NCBI GenBank assembly: GCA_052400685.1 | Contig: JBQTGJ010000004.1 | Direction: 5' to 3' (one strand) | Source of the DNA: CAZHHH01 sp052400685 | GTDB lineage: Bacteria; Bacteroidota; Bacteroidia; Bacteroidales; Marinilabiliaceae | DNA length: 64,000 nucleotides | Shown: in pieces, positions 35,467-43,003 of the stretch | Layout of the letters: the number at the start of each line of letters is the position of its first letter | How positions within the stretch are numbered: the stretch's first letter is position 1 | Translations under genes and position numbers: made by a program | The notes under the pieces: generated by a model | The model's input: only the letters and a program-made list of their open reading frames with translations | Told to the model about the DNA's origin: nothing | Databases searched by the model: none

Positions 35467-37878
35467 CTAAAATTTCAGCACCAACTGGCCCATGTAATAT
35501 CGCGGTGCCATGGGATAATAATAAGCCCAGGTCTGTTCAACCCCCTCCTCGTACCAGTTACCTCCATAAGCATTACTCTCATACTTCAAATTAGAAAGGT
35601 TATTAACCATCAGGGAAATTTCCACCTGTTTCATCCATGCAGGCGTAAAGCCATAGCTCAGCTTAAGGTCATGCACCAGATATGCATCCAATTGACGATC
35701 GTTACTGGAAGTATTATCAAAGAACTGTTCTCCGACATATTTAGAATTCAATGTAACATTGGCACCTTTGAAACATTTCACGGCAAGAGAACTTCCAACA
35801 ACCAATGATGGCGAATAAGCAATATCGGTTGTCCCAAGCGGAGTAATGCGAACCAATGCATTACCGTCGGCATCATATTCGTCGGCCGTCTCAACATAGT
35901 TCTCAATTTTATTACGGCTAAGTGTTATATTTCCATCCCAACGAAGAAAATGAACCGGTCTTATCCCCCATTGTAATTCAGCCCCGGCGCGATAACTTTT
36001 TTCAACATTTGTCATGATATCATACCCCACGTTGCTTTTTTCACCAGTAGGCACCAGCTGATCACGATACAACATATAAAACAGATTCACATTAAAGGAA
36101 GCCATTCCGGACTTAAAACCTGTTCCAGCTTCCCAGTCAAACAATCGTTCGGCCTGAGGCATAGCATCCGGGTCGCCATTGGCATCCTTGAAATTGGTAC
36201 GCGTAGGCTCACGATTGGCAACACCAAACGAAGCATAAGCATCCACCGCCTCATTAACAGTTACAAAAAAACCGGCCTTGGGATTAAAAAAATTGAATGA
36301 ATGATTCTGATCCAAAGAATTTAAATCATCGTCGAATCCCGACATTTCGTAATCAACCCCACGATATTGCATATCCAATAAAAAGCTAACTGCACCGAAG
36401 TCAAAGTCCAGTTTGGTAAAGATGTTATAATCAGTTTTCAACCCATTGTTAAAATACCATTCATAATCTTTCTCCATGTTAGACGCATAACGAGCCCAGA
36501 TAATTTTCCCATAGTGATCGCCATCATACCGGTTCCAACCGCCTCCCACCGACAATTTAAGGAAATCGCCTGCTTGCTGGTTACCCGAAAATACAAAACC
36601 GTAAAAATCATTTGCCATCCATTTTTGACGCACCAAATCTGTCGTTTCTACCGTCTGATCACCAACCTCCACATTGGGCAAAGCATAATCAGCAAAAGAC
36701 TCTCCCTCTTTGTATTGCTCATAAAAGCCATCTCCCCGGGTATAGTGGAGCGCCAGTGTCATATCCGAATTCAAAGAAAAAGCATGACTGAAAAATGCCT
36801 GATAATGTGTTTGTATATAATTATCCGACTGATCTTTATAATACTGTTCATTACCATTAATATCGGTATAAACTCCTGCGGGATTGTAACGCCGGTCAAT
36901 CTTCAACAGCTCCTGAGGTACGCCCCACCAACTAATTCCGGTACGCTGATCGCCATGAATCACATTCATCTTCAAAAAGCTGGAGGCAAAATGCATTGTT
37001 CCACTCAGATACAATGACTTATGATTAGCAAACGCATTTTTTATGTAACCGTCAGACTGAACATTGGAATAGCGACCCTCAAAGGAAAACCTGTCATTAA
37101 TAAGACCAGTACTCATTTTAACCGAATTCTTAAAAGTATTGTAACTCCCAGCTGCTGAAACAGCTTCGGCAAAAGGCTCCGTTGTATCGGCCCCACTTCT
37201 AAAATTAACAGTAGCTCCAAAAGCGGCAGAACCGTTGGCCGAAGTACCCACGCCGCGTTGCACCTGGACCTCTTGCACCGAACCTGAGAAATCAGGCATA
37301 TTAACCCAATAGACACCCTGACTTTCAGAATCATTTAAAGGAATACCATTAACGGTGACATTGATACGCGTAGGATCAGAGCCCCGGACTCTAAAAGCCG
37401 TAGAACCAACTGCGATACCCGATTCGGACGTAGCAACCAACGAAGGCATCAATTGCAGCAAATAAGGTAAATCCTCAGTTGTACCTAAAGAACGTAAGGC
37501 ATTCCCCGATTTATTAGAATAGGCCACCGGCGCTTTATCACCTGCCCTGTAAGCACTAACAATCACCTCCGGGGTCAAATGCCATTTTTGAGTCATTTTA
37601 AACTCAAGATTAACATCCGCATTGATTTCAATGTCTTGAGCCAACATTTCATATCCCAAAAAAGAAATTTTTAAGGCATGTACCCCTTTATTAATTTCTG
37701 AGAATTCAAACCGACCCTGATTGTTTGTAACCGTTGCAAGCGATTCATCCAGCCAAATAGCCGCGCCGGGCAAAGGGTTAGACTGTTCATCTGTCACAAC
37801 ACCCAAAAAGCGATACTGTGACATAGCCACGACCGATGTCATGACCAACATCATCAACAAAATAAAAGATCTCTTCAT
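35467..37878 (-). CDS. TonB-dependent outer-membrane receptor, probably for thiamine or a related compound
   Basis: About 803 residues. A signal peptide (KRSFILLMMLVMTSVVAMS) precedes a carboxypeptidase-regulatory-like domain (FLGVVTDEQSNPLPGAAIW), then the TonB plug (GIAVGSTAFRVRGSDPTRIN and VQVQRGVGTSANGSAAFGA) and a 22-strand-type barrel ending in aromatic-rich YYMGQLVLKF. The start is the ATG at 37878; the frame runs 27 codons further into the first riboswitch, which would not make a signal peptide. Two TPP riboswitches and one promoter precede it, which strongly suggests thiamine, or its phosphate or precursor, as the cargo. No inner-membrane thiamine transporter is adjacent. Confidence 0.93.
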   Translation of the reverse strand: MKRSFILLMMLVMTSVVAMSQYRFLGVVTDEQSNPLPGAAIWLDESLATVTNNQGRFEFSEINKGVHALKISFLGYEMLAQDIEINADVNLEFKMTQKWHLTPEVIVSAYRAGDKAPVAYSNKSGNALRSLGTTEDLPYLLQLMPSLVATSESGIAVGSTAFRVRGSDPTRINVTVNGIPLNDSESQGVYWVNMPDFSGSVQEVQVQRGVGTSANGSAAFGATVNFRSGADTTEPFAEAVSAAGSYNTFKNSVKMSTGLINDRFSFEGRYSNVQSDGYIKNAFANHKSLYLSGTMHFASSFLKMNVIHGDQRTGISWWGVPQELLKIDRRYNPAGVYTDINGNEQYYKDQSDNYIQTHYQAFFSHAFSLNSDMTLALHYTRGDGFYEQYKEGESFADYALPNVEVGDQTVETTDLVRQKWMANDFYGFVFSGNQQAGDFLKLSVGGGWNRYDGDHYGKIIWARYASNMEKDYEWYFNNGLKTDYNIFTKLDFDFGAVSFLLDMQYRGVDYEMSGFDDDLNSLDQNHSFNFFNPKAGFFVTVNEAVDAYASFGVANREPTRTNFKDANGDPDAMPQAERLFDWEAGTGFKSGMASFNVNLFYMLYRDQLVPTGEKSNVGYDIMTNVEKSYRAGAELQWGIRPVHFLRWDGNITLSRNKIENYVETADEYDADGNALVRITPLGTTDIAYSPSLVVGSSLAVKCFKGANVTLNSKYVGEQFFDNTSSNDRQLDAYLVHDLKLSYGFTPAWMKQVEISLMVNNLSNLKYESNAYGGNWYEEGVEQTWAYYYPMAPRYYMGQLVLKF

Positions 37879-37936
37879 TTTAAAGCAGTTAAAATTTAAA
37901 AAATAAACAAAACTGCAATGAGGATAAGTAAGGAGA

Positions 37937-38014
37937 TGCACACTTTCCCTTACCAGCATTACCCGGTCAGGTTCAGAGGGTATAATCTCAGCCTAAAAAA
38001 AGGCACCCCATTGT
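37937..38014 (-). promoter_or_regulatory. TPP riboswitch, gene-proximal copy of a tandem pair
   Basis: Read on the minus strand it has GGGGTGCC, then GGCTGAGATTATACCCT, CTGAACCTGACCGGGTAATGC (in two overlapping parts) and GGTAAGGGAA, the conserved THI-box core with both the pyrimidine- and pyrophosphate-sensing arms. It ends about 60 bases before the receptor ATG. Between them GCAGTT and AACTGC can pair just ahead of the start codon and may be the expression platform. Confidence 0.95.
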
Positions 38015-38051
38015 AGACAGTAGAGAAAGAAAAGGAGAAATCTGAGAAACA

Positions 38052-38130
38052 GATGATTTCCTGCGTCAGCATTACCTGCATCAGGTTCAAAGGGTGTAAT
38101 CTCAGCCAAAAAAAAGGCACCCCTATCTTT
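38052..38130 (-). promoter_or_regulatory. TPP riboswitch, promoter-proximal copy of a tandem pair
   Basis: The minus strand reads AGGGGTGCC, GGCTGAGATTACACCC, TTTGAACCTGATGCAGGTAA and TGCTGACGCAGGAAAT, a second complete THI box. It starts within about 10 bases of the predicted transcript start. The two copies keep the conserved bases but differ in P3 and the loops, so this is not a recent identical duplication. Confidence 0.95.
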
Positions 38131-38136
38131 CGGGTG

Positions 38137-38166
38137 CAAATTTAATAAAAAACAATAAAAGACAAA
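38137..38166 (-). promoter_or_regulatory. Promoter of the riboswitch-controlled receptor
   Basis: On the minus strand TTTG (38163-38166) and TAAATTTG (38137-38144) are 18 bases apart, a near-ideal Bacteroidota promoter placing the transcript start immediately before the first TPP aptamer. Confidence 0.8.
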
Positions 38167-38196
38167 CATCTCTCTTTTATATCGAATGTTATTTAC

Positions 38197-38228
38197 AAAA
38201 AAGTCGGCCTGACAACAGGTCGACTTTT
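38197..38228 (-). terminator. Terminator of the secreted thioredoxin gene
   Basis: AAAAGTCG and CGACTTTT with inner CCTG/CAGG form a hairpin. On the minus strand it ends in a T run about 52 bases after the stop. Confidence 0.85.
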
Positions 38229-38280
38229 AATATAAATCATTACGATCCAATCCTTTTCGCGCTTACAATATAAATTAGAA

Positions 38281-38763
38281 TTATTTTTCAACCTTCAAAA
38301 AATCTGTAATGAGTCGAACAAGTTCTTCTTTGGGTAGTAATCCACGAGCACCGGCAGGATCTGAGTTCATAGGAATAAACAGCATTGTGGGATAAGCCGA
38401 AACGCCAAAAGCAGCAGCCAATTCACGATTTTTCTCTGCATCTATCTTATACACCTGTATTTTACCGCCGTATTCACGCTGCAATTCAGCTAAAACGGGC
38501 GACAAACGCTTACAAGGGCCACACCATTCAGCATAAAAATCGATAATAGCAGGTTTATCTCCTTTATATTTCCACTCTGAATTATTTTTATAGTCAAAAA
38601 CATGCTCTATAAATCCGGCTTCATCAAGCGGAATAACAGCTGCTTCACCCTCATCTGCTCCTGAAGTGAAAAGAATCGCTTCATTACCATTATTAGAGGC
38701 ATCAGAGACTCCCGCCCCAACAACAAAAAAAACTATCAGAAAAGCTAAAAACGTATTTTTCAT
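38281..38763 (-). CDS. Exported thioredoxin-family protein
   Basis: A 160-residue thioredoxin fold with the active site FYAEWCGPCKRL near residues 74-85 and the cis-proline in SAYPTMLF. The N terminus MKNTFLAFLIVFFVVGAGVS is a signal peptide, so it acts in the periplasm or envelope as a disulfide reductase or isomerase. Its body, including the segment FDYKNNSEWKYKGDKPAIID before the active site, closely resembles the cytoplasmic thioredoxin gene 600 bases upstream, pointing to duplication followed by acquisition of a signal peptide. A TATTTTTG -7 box lies at 38807-38814. Confidence 0.92.
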   Translation of the reverse strand: MKNTFLAFLIVFFVVGAGVSDASNNGNEAILFTSGADEGEAAVIPLDEAGFIEHVFDYKNNSEWKYKGDKPAIIDFYAEWCGPCKRLSPVLAELQREYGGKIQVYKIDAEKNRELAAAFGVSAYPTMLFIPMNSDPAGARGLLPKEELVRLITDFLKVEK

Positions 38764-38806
38764 ATATTCTAAACTTTAAATTCCCGAAGGAAGTTGAAAC
38801 ACTACT

Positions 38807-38814
38807 CAAAAATA
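38807..38814 (-). promoter_or_regulatory. -7 box of the exported thioredoxin gene
   Basis: On the minus strand TATTTTTG matches the consensus, about 44 bases before the ATG. Confidence 0.45.
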
Positions 38815-38890
38815 TCATTTACACCAGGAAGCTTTAGTTATTCGATTTGCGCAAACCTCAAAAACATATCTTTTTTTCTGGCAAGCACTA

Positions 38891-39040
38891 ATTAGTGTTT
38901 GTCTGTAAAGTCAACTTCTGCGTTACGCTTGTCATAAAAACAGTCATTTACGAAAAGTAAACGCCTTGATTTTTATGACATCGCAAGCCTTGAATTTGAA
39001 CTTTATATTTCAAACCCTTAGTTTATGAACAGACCCTAAT
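38891..39040 (+). repeat. Dispersed intergenic element, copy C (complete, with inverted ends)
   Basis: The left end ATTAGTGTTTGTCTGTAAA and the right end, read on the minus strand, ATTAGGGTCTGTTCATAAA, form terminal inverted repeats. The interior has AACTTCTGCGTTACGCTTGT, CATTTACG and CGCAAGCCTTGAATTTGAAC, all shared with copy B. It lies in the 595-base gap between the two thioredoxin genes. Confidence 0.7.
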
Positions 39041-39126
39041 TAACATCGATGTCAAACAAACTCGCTTTCTCTAAACGCATCCGCCCAAAAAAAGTTGTAC
39101 TAAATTACATCTGCAACACAAAAAAC

Positions 39127-39180
39127 AAAACCCCGGTATCCTACTAAAACTCATCTCAGAATAGGATAACCGGGGGTTTA
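39127..39180 (-). terminator. Probable terminator of the cytoplasmic thioredoxin gene
   Basis: AAACCCCGGTATCCTA pairs with TAGGATAACCGGGGGTTT around a 17-base loop. It lies about 180 bases after the thioredoxin stop, with repeat copy D between. Confidence 0.7.
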
Positions 39181-39189
39181 ATTAGCTAT

Positions 39190-39310
39190 AGTCAATTTAT
39201 CAAGCCCAATATCTGCGTAATGCTTGCTCTCTAAACATTCACTTACACCAGTACACTCACGTTCTTAGGCTACGAAAGCCTCAAAATCAAAGCATTCTAA
39301 TCTGTCCACA
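39190..39310 (+). repeat. Dispersed intergenic element, copy D
   Basis: ATCTGCGTAATGCTTGCTCT, TCACTTACACC, ACTCACGTTCTTAGGCTACG and AAAGCCTCAAAATCAAAGC match the other copies in order. It sits between the thioredoxin stop and its terminator, so it would be transcribed in the 3' untranslated region. Confidence 0.6.
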
Positions 39311-39358
39311 ATCGTTACCGGACTATCACCAACTATATAAACATCATAAAACACGGTA

Positions 39359-39718
39359 TTACTTCTCTACTCCAAGTACATCTTTAAAGGCCTTCTCAAA
39401 AGTTTCTTTTGGAAGCGCCCCCATAGCCATTTGCGGTTGTCCCTCTTTAGGCACAAACAATATTGACGGAATACTCTGAATACCAAAAACAGCAGCCAAC
39501 TCCTGTTCTTTTTCCGTGTTAACTTTATAAACATTCAATTTGCCATCATACTCATTCGACAGCTCGTCCAAAACCGGCGCTACCATTTTACAGGGGCCAC
39601 ACCAATCAGCATAGAAGTCAATTAAACAGGGCTTATCCCCATTAAAGCTCCACTCTTTATTGTTGGAATAATCGAATACTTTCTCTTTAAAAGTGTCAAC
39701 ATTTAAAAACTCAACCAT
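39359..39718 (-). CDS. trxA: Thioredoxin (cytoplasmic)
   Basis: A 119-residue thioredoxin without signal peptide. The active site FYADWCGPCKMVAPVL has the classical WCGPCK and the cis-proline is in QSIPSILF. The N-terminal FDYSNNKEWSFNGDKPCLID is slightly longer than in E. coli thioredoxin and is shared with the exported paralogue downstream. It has a near-perfect promoter and is the general cytoplasmic protein disulfide reductant, presumably fed by a thioredoxin reductase elsewhere. Confidence 0.95.
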   Translation of the reverse strand: MVEFLNVDTFKEKVFDYSNNKEWSFNGDKPCLIDFYADWCGPCKMVAPVLDELSNEYDGKLNVYKVNTEKEQELAAVFGIQSIPSILFVPKEGQPQMAMGALPKETFEKAFKDVLGVEK

Positions 39719-39747
39719 AATCGTAAATTTTAAAAATTATCTAAATA

Positions 39748-39778
39748 CAAAATTAATACTTATCTTCAATAATACAAA
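39748..39778 (-). promoter_or_regulatory. Promoter of trxA
   Basis: On the minus strand TTTG (39775-39778) and TAATTTTG (39748-39755) are 19 bases apart, a perfect match to the Bacteroidota consensus. Confidence 0.85.
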
Positions 39779-39971
39779 CATCTAAATTTGTAAATAAGTT
39801 AATACAACCATTGTGCCAAAAAAAAAAGCCACAAACCAATAAGATTATAAATAAAAGCCCCCACCTTCACAAATTGTTCAAAAGACTAACAAATAAAGCA
39901 TTACAGACGACAATTAAAAAATGTTGCGTTGACACTAAAAAACAAGACACGTGGCTTTAACTAAAAAATTG

Positions 39972-39979
39972 TAATTTTG
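39972..39979 (+). promoter_or_regulatory. -7 box of the CCA-adding enzyme gene
   Basis: TAATTTTG matches the consensus 44 bases before the ATG. No clear -33 box. The rest of the 305-base gap is AT-rich with nothing else recognised. Confidence 0.5.
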
Positions 39980-40023
39980 GCAGTTCGTAAAATCTGCAAC
40001 CTAATACAAACAACAAAGATTCG

Positions 40024-41433
40024 ATGCAACAGCACCTGAAACACCCTATTTTTAAAGCCATATCAGACATTGCCGACCAAGCGGGTTTAGAGACATACGT
40101 TATCGGCGGATTTGTCAGGGACATTTTTCTGAAGCGTGAAAATCATGACATTGACATAGTCGTAATTGGCAATGGCATTGAATTGGCTGAAAAAACGGCA
40201 AAAAAACTGGGCGGACTAAAGGTATCCGTGTTTAAATCCTTTGGCACAGCCATGTTTCGCTATCGCGAAACAGAGGTTGAATTTGTTGGTGCCCGCAAAG
40301 AATCATATAATCATGACAGTCGCAAGCCAATGGTTGAAAACGGTTCACTCGAAGATGATCAAAACCGTCGCGACTTCACCATCAATGCGCTTGCAATCAG
40401 CCTCAACAATGCCACTTATGGAAAACTAATTGACCCCTTTGGCGGGTTAACCGACATTGAAAACGGCATCATACGAACCCCTCTGGATCCTGACATCACC
40501 TTTTCTGACGACCCCCTGCGCATGTTCAGAGCCATACGATTCGCTACCCAGCTCAATTTTCGCATCGAAGACACAACATTTAAGGCTATTTCAACCAATA
40601 AGGAACGCATTGCAATTTTATCACCGGAGCGCATTGGCGACGAGATCAACAAAATAATGATGACCCCGAGACCGTCAATAGGATTTAAATTGCTGGACAA
40701 AACGGGACTGTTGGCACTTTTTTTTCCCGAACTCACCGCCTTGAAAGGGGTGGAAACCATAAAAGGTCAGTCGCACAAGGATAATTTTTTCCATACGCTG
40801 GAAGTCCTGGATCAAATTACACCTAACAGTAGTGACCTATGGCTGCGTTGGGCGGCATTGCTTCACGACATTGCCAAACCTGTAACCAAACGCTTTGACC
40901 CTGTACAAGGGTGGACATTTCATGCCCATAATCACATCGGCAAAAAAATGATACCCCGCATCTTCAAAAGAATGCGACTGCCACTAAATGAAAAAATGAA
41001 ATTTGTGCAACAAATGGTATTTCTGCACATGCGTCCCATCGCCTTAATTGAAGACGAAGTTTCGGATTCAGCCGTACGTCGTTTATTATTTGAAGCAGGC
41101 GACAATATAGACCAACTTATGACACTATGTGAAGCAGATATCACCTCTAAAAACAGAGAAAAAGTTGAACGCCATCTGCGCAATTTCAAAATTGTACGAA
41201 GAAAACTGCGTGAAATAGAAGCAAAAGATAAAGTACGTAATTTCCAGCCACCGGTATCAGGCGAACTTATCATGCGCACCTTCAATCTGCCACCTTGTCA
41301 GGAAGTCGGGACCATTAAAAGTGCCATTAAAGATGCCATCCTCGATGGAATCATTCACAACGACTATGATGAAGCCTATAACTACATGCTTAAAACAGGG
41401 GAAAAACTAGGACTCAGGAAAGCAGACCAATAA
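40024..41433 (+). CDS. tRNA nucleotidyltransferase/poly(A) polymerase family protein with HD domain (CCA-adding type)
   Basis: A 469-residue class II nucleotidyltransferase. ETYVIGGFVRDIFLKRE (about residues 22-38) and HDIDIVVIG hold the catalytic carboxylates, then RRDFTINALAISL, DPLRMFRAIRFATQL and the HD phosphohydrolase part WAALLHDIAKPVTKR (about 277-291). It should add or repair the tRNA CCA end, needed because neither tRNA in this window encodes CCA. Poly(A) polymerase activity cannot be excluded. A SpoU methyltransferase gene follows after 4 bases. Confidence 0.95.
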   Translation: MQQHLKHPIFKAISDIADQAGLETYVIGGFVRDIFLKRENHDIDIVVIGNGIELAEKTAKKLGGLKVSVFKSFGTAMFRYRETEVEFVGARKESYNHDSRKPMVENGSLEDDQNRRDFTINALAISLNNATYGKLIDPFGGLTDIENGIIRTPLDPDITFSDDPLRMFRAIRFATQLNFRIEDTTFKAISTNKERIAILSPERIGDEINKIMMTPRPSIGFKLLDKTGLLALFFPELTALKGVETIKGQSHKDNFFHTLEVLDQITPNSSDLWLRWAALLHDIAKPVTKRFDPVQGWTFHAHNHIGKKMIPRIFKRMRLPLNEKMKFVQQMVFLHMRPIALIEDEVSDSAVRRLLFEAGDNIDQLMTLCEADITSKNREKVERHLRNFKIVRRKLREIEAKDKVRNFQPPVSGELIMRTFNLPPCQEVGTIKSAIKDAILDGIIHNDYDEAYNYMLKTGEKLGLRKADQ

Positions 41434-41437
41434 CATC

Positions 41438-41950
41438 ATGCAAAATCTCAATTCAAACAACTTCTTTCAACAAAAGCCATACGCCATAAAGCATCCATTC
41501 AGGCCAATCATTATTACCGACAACTTAAAAACACCTGAAAATATTGGTCAAATAATAAGACTTGCAGGAAATATTGGTTGCGAAGACGTTTTGGTGGTCA
41601 ATGATTCTGAACGACCGCGGCTCTCAAAAATTAAACGAATGGGCGAAGTCGCAGGTCCTGTTGTAAATTGGCAATTCTGCACATCAGACGAACTATTTTC
41701 TCACATTCCGAAAGACTATATTTTGACCGCATTGGAAACAGCGCCTCAATCAACCAATCTTTTCAACACTACATTACCTCAAAAAATGGCATTAATAGTT
41801 GGCAATGAAATAAATGGAATCAGCCCGCTACTAATCCAAAAAGTACAGCTATCGATTCATATCCCGGTAACGGGGAATGTCAAATCCCTTAATGTATCAC
41901 ATGCTGCTGCGGTTTGTTTATTTGAATGGTTAAAACAGCAAATACAATAA
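41438..41950 (+). CDS. SpoU/TrmH-family RNA 2'-O-methyltransferase
   Basis: A 170-residue single-domain SPOUT enzyme. IIITDNLKTPENIGQIIRLAG (motif 1, residues about 25-44), ALIVGNEINGISPLLI (motif 2, with the SAM knot) and IHIPVTGNVKSLNVSHAAAV (motif 3) are intact. The family methylates ribose in tRNA or rRNA; the exact target is unknown. There is no N-terminal substrate-binding domain, so it resembles TrmL/TrmH-like short forms. It is co-transcribed with the CCA-type gene, fitting a tRNA theme, and convergent with the next gene, 9 bases away. Confidence 0.93.
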   Translation: MQNLNSNNFFQQKPYAIKHPFRPIIITDNLKTPENIGQIIRLAGNIGCEDVLVVNDSERPRLSKIKRMGEVAGPVVNWQFCTSDELFSHIPKDYILTALETAPQSTNLFNTTLPQKMALIVGNEINGISPLLIQKVQLSIHIPVTGNVKSLNVSHAAAVCLFEWLKQQIQ

Positions 41951-41959
41951 CAATCAAGA

Positions 41960-43003
41960 TTAATCATGCAGCCCGGAGCAGGCCTGGTTATGATTAACCA
42001 AATCAATCCATACGGGCAAATGATCGCTGTATCCACCCTGATACTTATAGCCAACATAAGTACGAAAAGGTTTCTCCCCGCCATAATTTTCATCCCGCAC
42101 CAGTAAAAAAGGCAAACGAATGATGCGAAGCTGTGGTGATTGCATGGCAACGCCCAGCGTATCAGTCAGCAAAGATCGGGAAACAATAATCTGGTCAAAC
42201 ACCGACCATTCATGCTGGTATTTCAAAGTTCCCACACCAGTGGGCAAATCAAGCGCCGGACTAACCAGCCAATTATCATCAGAGGGCGCACCAACATTCA
42301 AATCTACTCTAAAAATATCACTTTGCGGCGGCTCATTAAAATCGCCCATTATTATCACTTTTGACAGCTTGTTTTCACAAAAAAGAGAATCGGTAATATG
42401 CCGTACTGTTTTGGCCGCCAAACGACGTTTGGGATGCGTGGCAACGGCTCCTCCCCACCGGGAAGGCCAATGATTCACCAAAACAAAAAGCGTATCCGCA
42501 TTATCAAGCAACGCTTTCACAAATAGAATATCTCGGGTAGGTCTGTCACCTTCTATTTTAACAGGAATGGGCTGCGAATAAAGGATTTTAACCCGTGTTG
42601 TTTGATACATCAGCGCCACATCAATACCTCTATTGTCAGGGGACTCATAATGAACCAAATCATAAGACAAATTTTTCAATCCGGTTTCATACAACATTGA
42701 ATTAACAACCCATCTGTTTTCAACTTCGCATAGACCTATTATTACGGGAGCATTCCAGCCATTCGCGTTAACAATTACACGGCTCAGCCCCACCCATTTG
42801 CGCCTCAAACGAGTATACGTCCAGTGACGATGGCCCTCTGGCGTATATTCGTCATCATCCTTCAACGAATCATTACGTGTATCAAATAAATTTTCGGTAT
42901 TGTAAAACATGATGCCAGCACTATTCCCGGCTTCAATTTTTGACTGAGCCACAACAGCCAAACAAAAAAAAGAAAAAAAACCAAAAGACAGAATAAATCT
43001 CAT
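41960..43003 (-). CDS. Secreted endonuclease/exonuclease/phosphatase family protein
   Basis: A 347-residue protein with a signal peptide (RFILSFGFFSFFCLAVVAQS) and a DNase I-like fold: IMFYNTENLFDTRND with the metal-binding Asn/Glu region, GLCEVENRWVV, FVLVNHWPSRWGG, IIMGDFNEPPQ and a late SDHLPVWIDL. Members hydrolyse phosphodiesters or phosphate esters; DNA or sugar-phosphate substrates are possible. Its ATG directly abuts the stop of the upstream lipoprotein gene, so the two form an operon. Confidence 0.92.
   Translation of the reverse strand: MRFILSFGFFSFFCLAVVAQSKIEAGNSAGIMFYNTENLFDTRNDSLKDDDEYTPEGHRHWTYTRLRRKWVGLSRVIVNANGWNAPVIIGLCEVENRWVVNSMLYETGLKNLSYDLVHYESPDNRGIDVALMYQTTRVKILYSQPIPVKIEGDRPTRDILFVKALLDNADTLFVLVNHWPSRWGGAVATHPKRRLAAKTVRHITDSLFCENKLSKVIIMGDFNEPPQSDIFRVDLNVGAPSDDNWLVSPALDLPTGVGTLKYQHEWSVFDQIIVSRSLLTDTLGVAMQSPQLRIIRLPFLLVRDENYGGEKPFRTYVGYKYQGGYSDHLPVWIDLVNHNQACSGLHD

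Noticed and set aside
37879..37959. N-terminal extension of the TonB receptor by 27 codons
   Set aside because: It runs into the TPP riboswitch, lacks signal-peptide character, and the ATG at 37878 begins a normal signal peptide.
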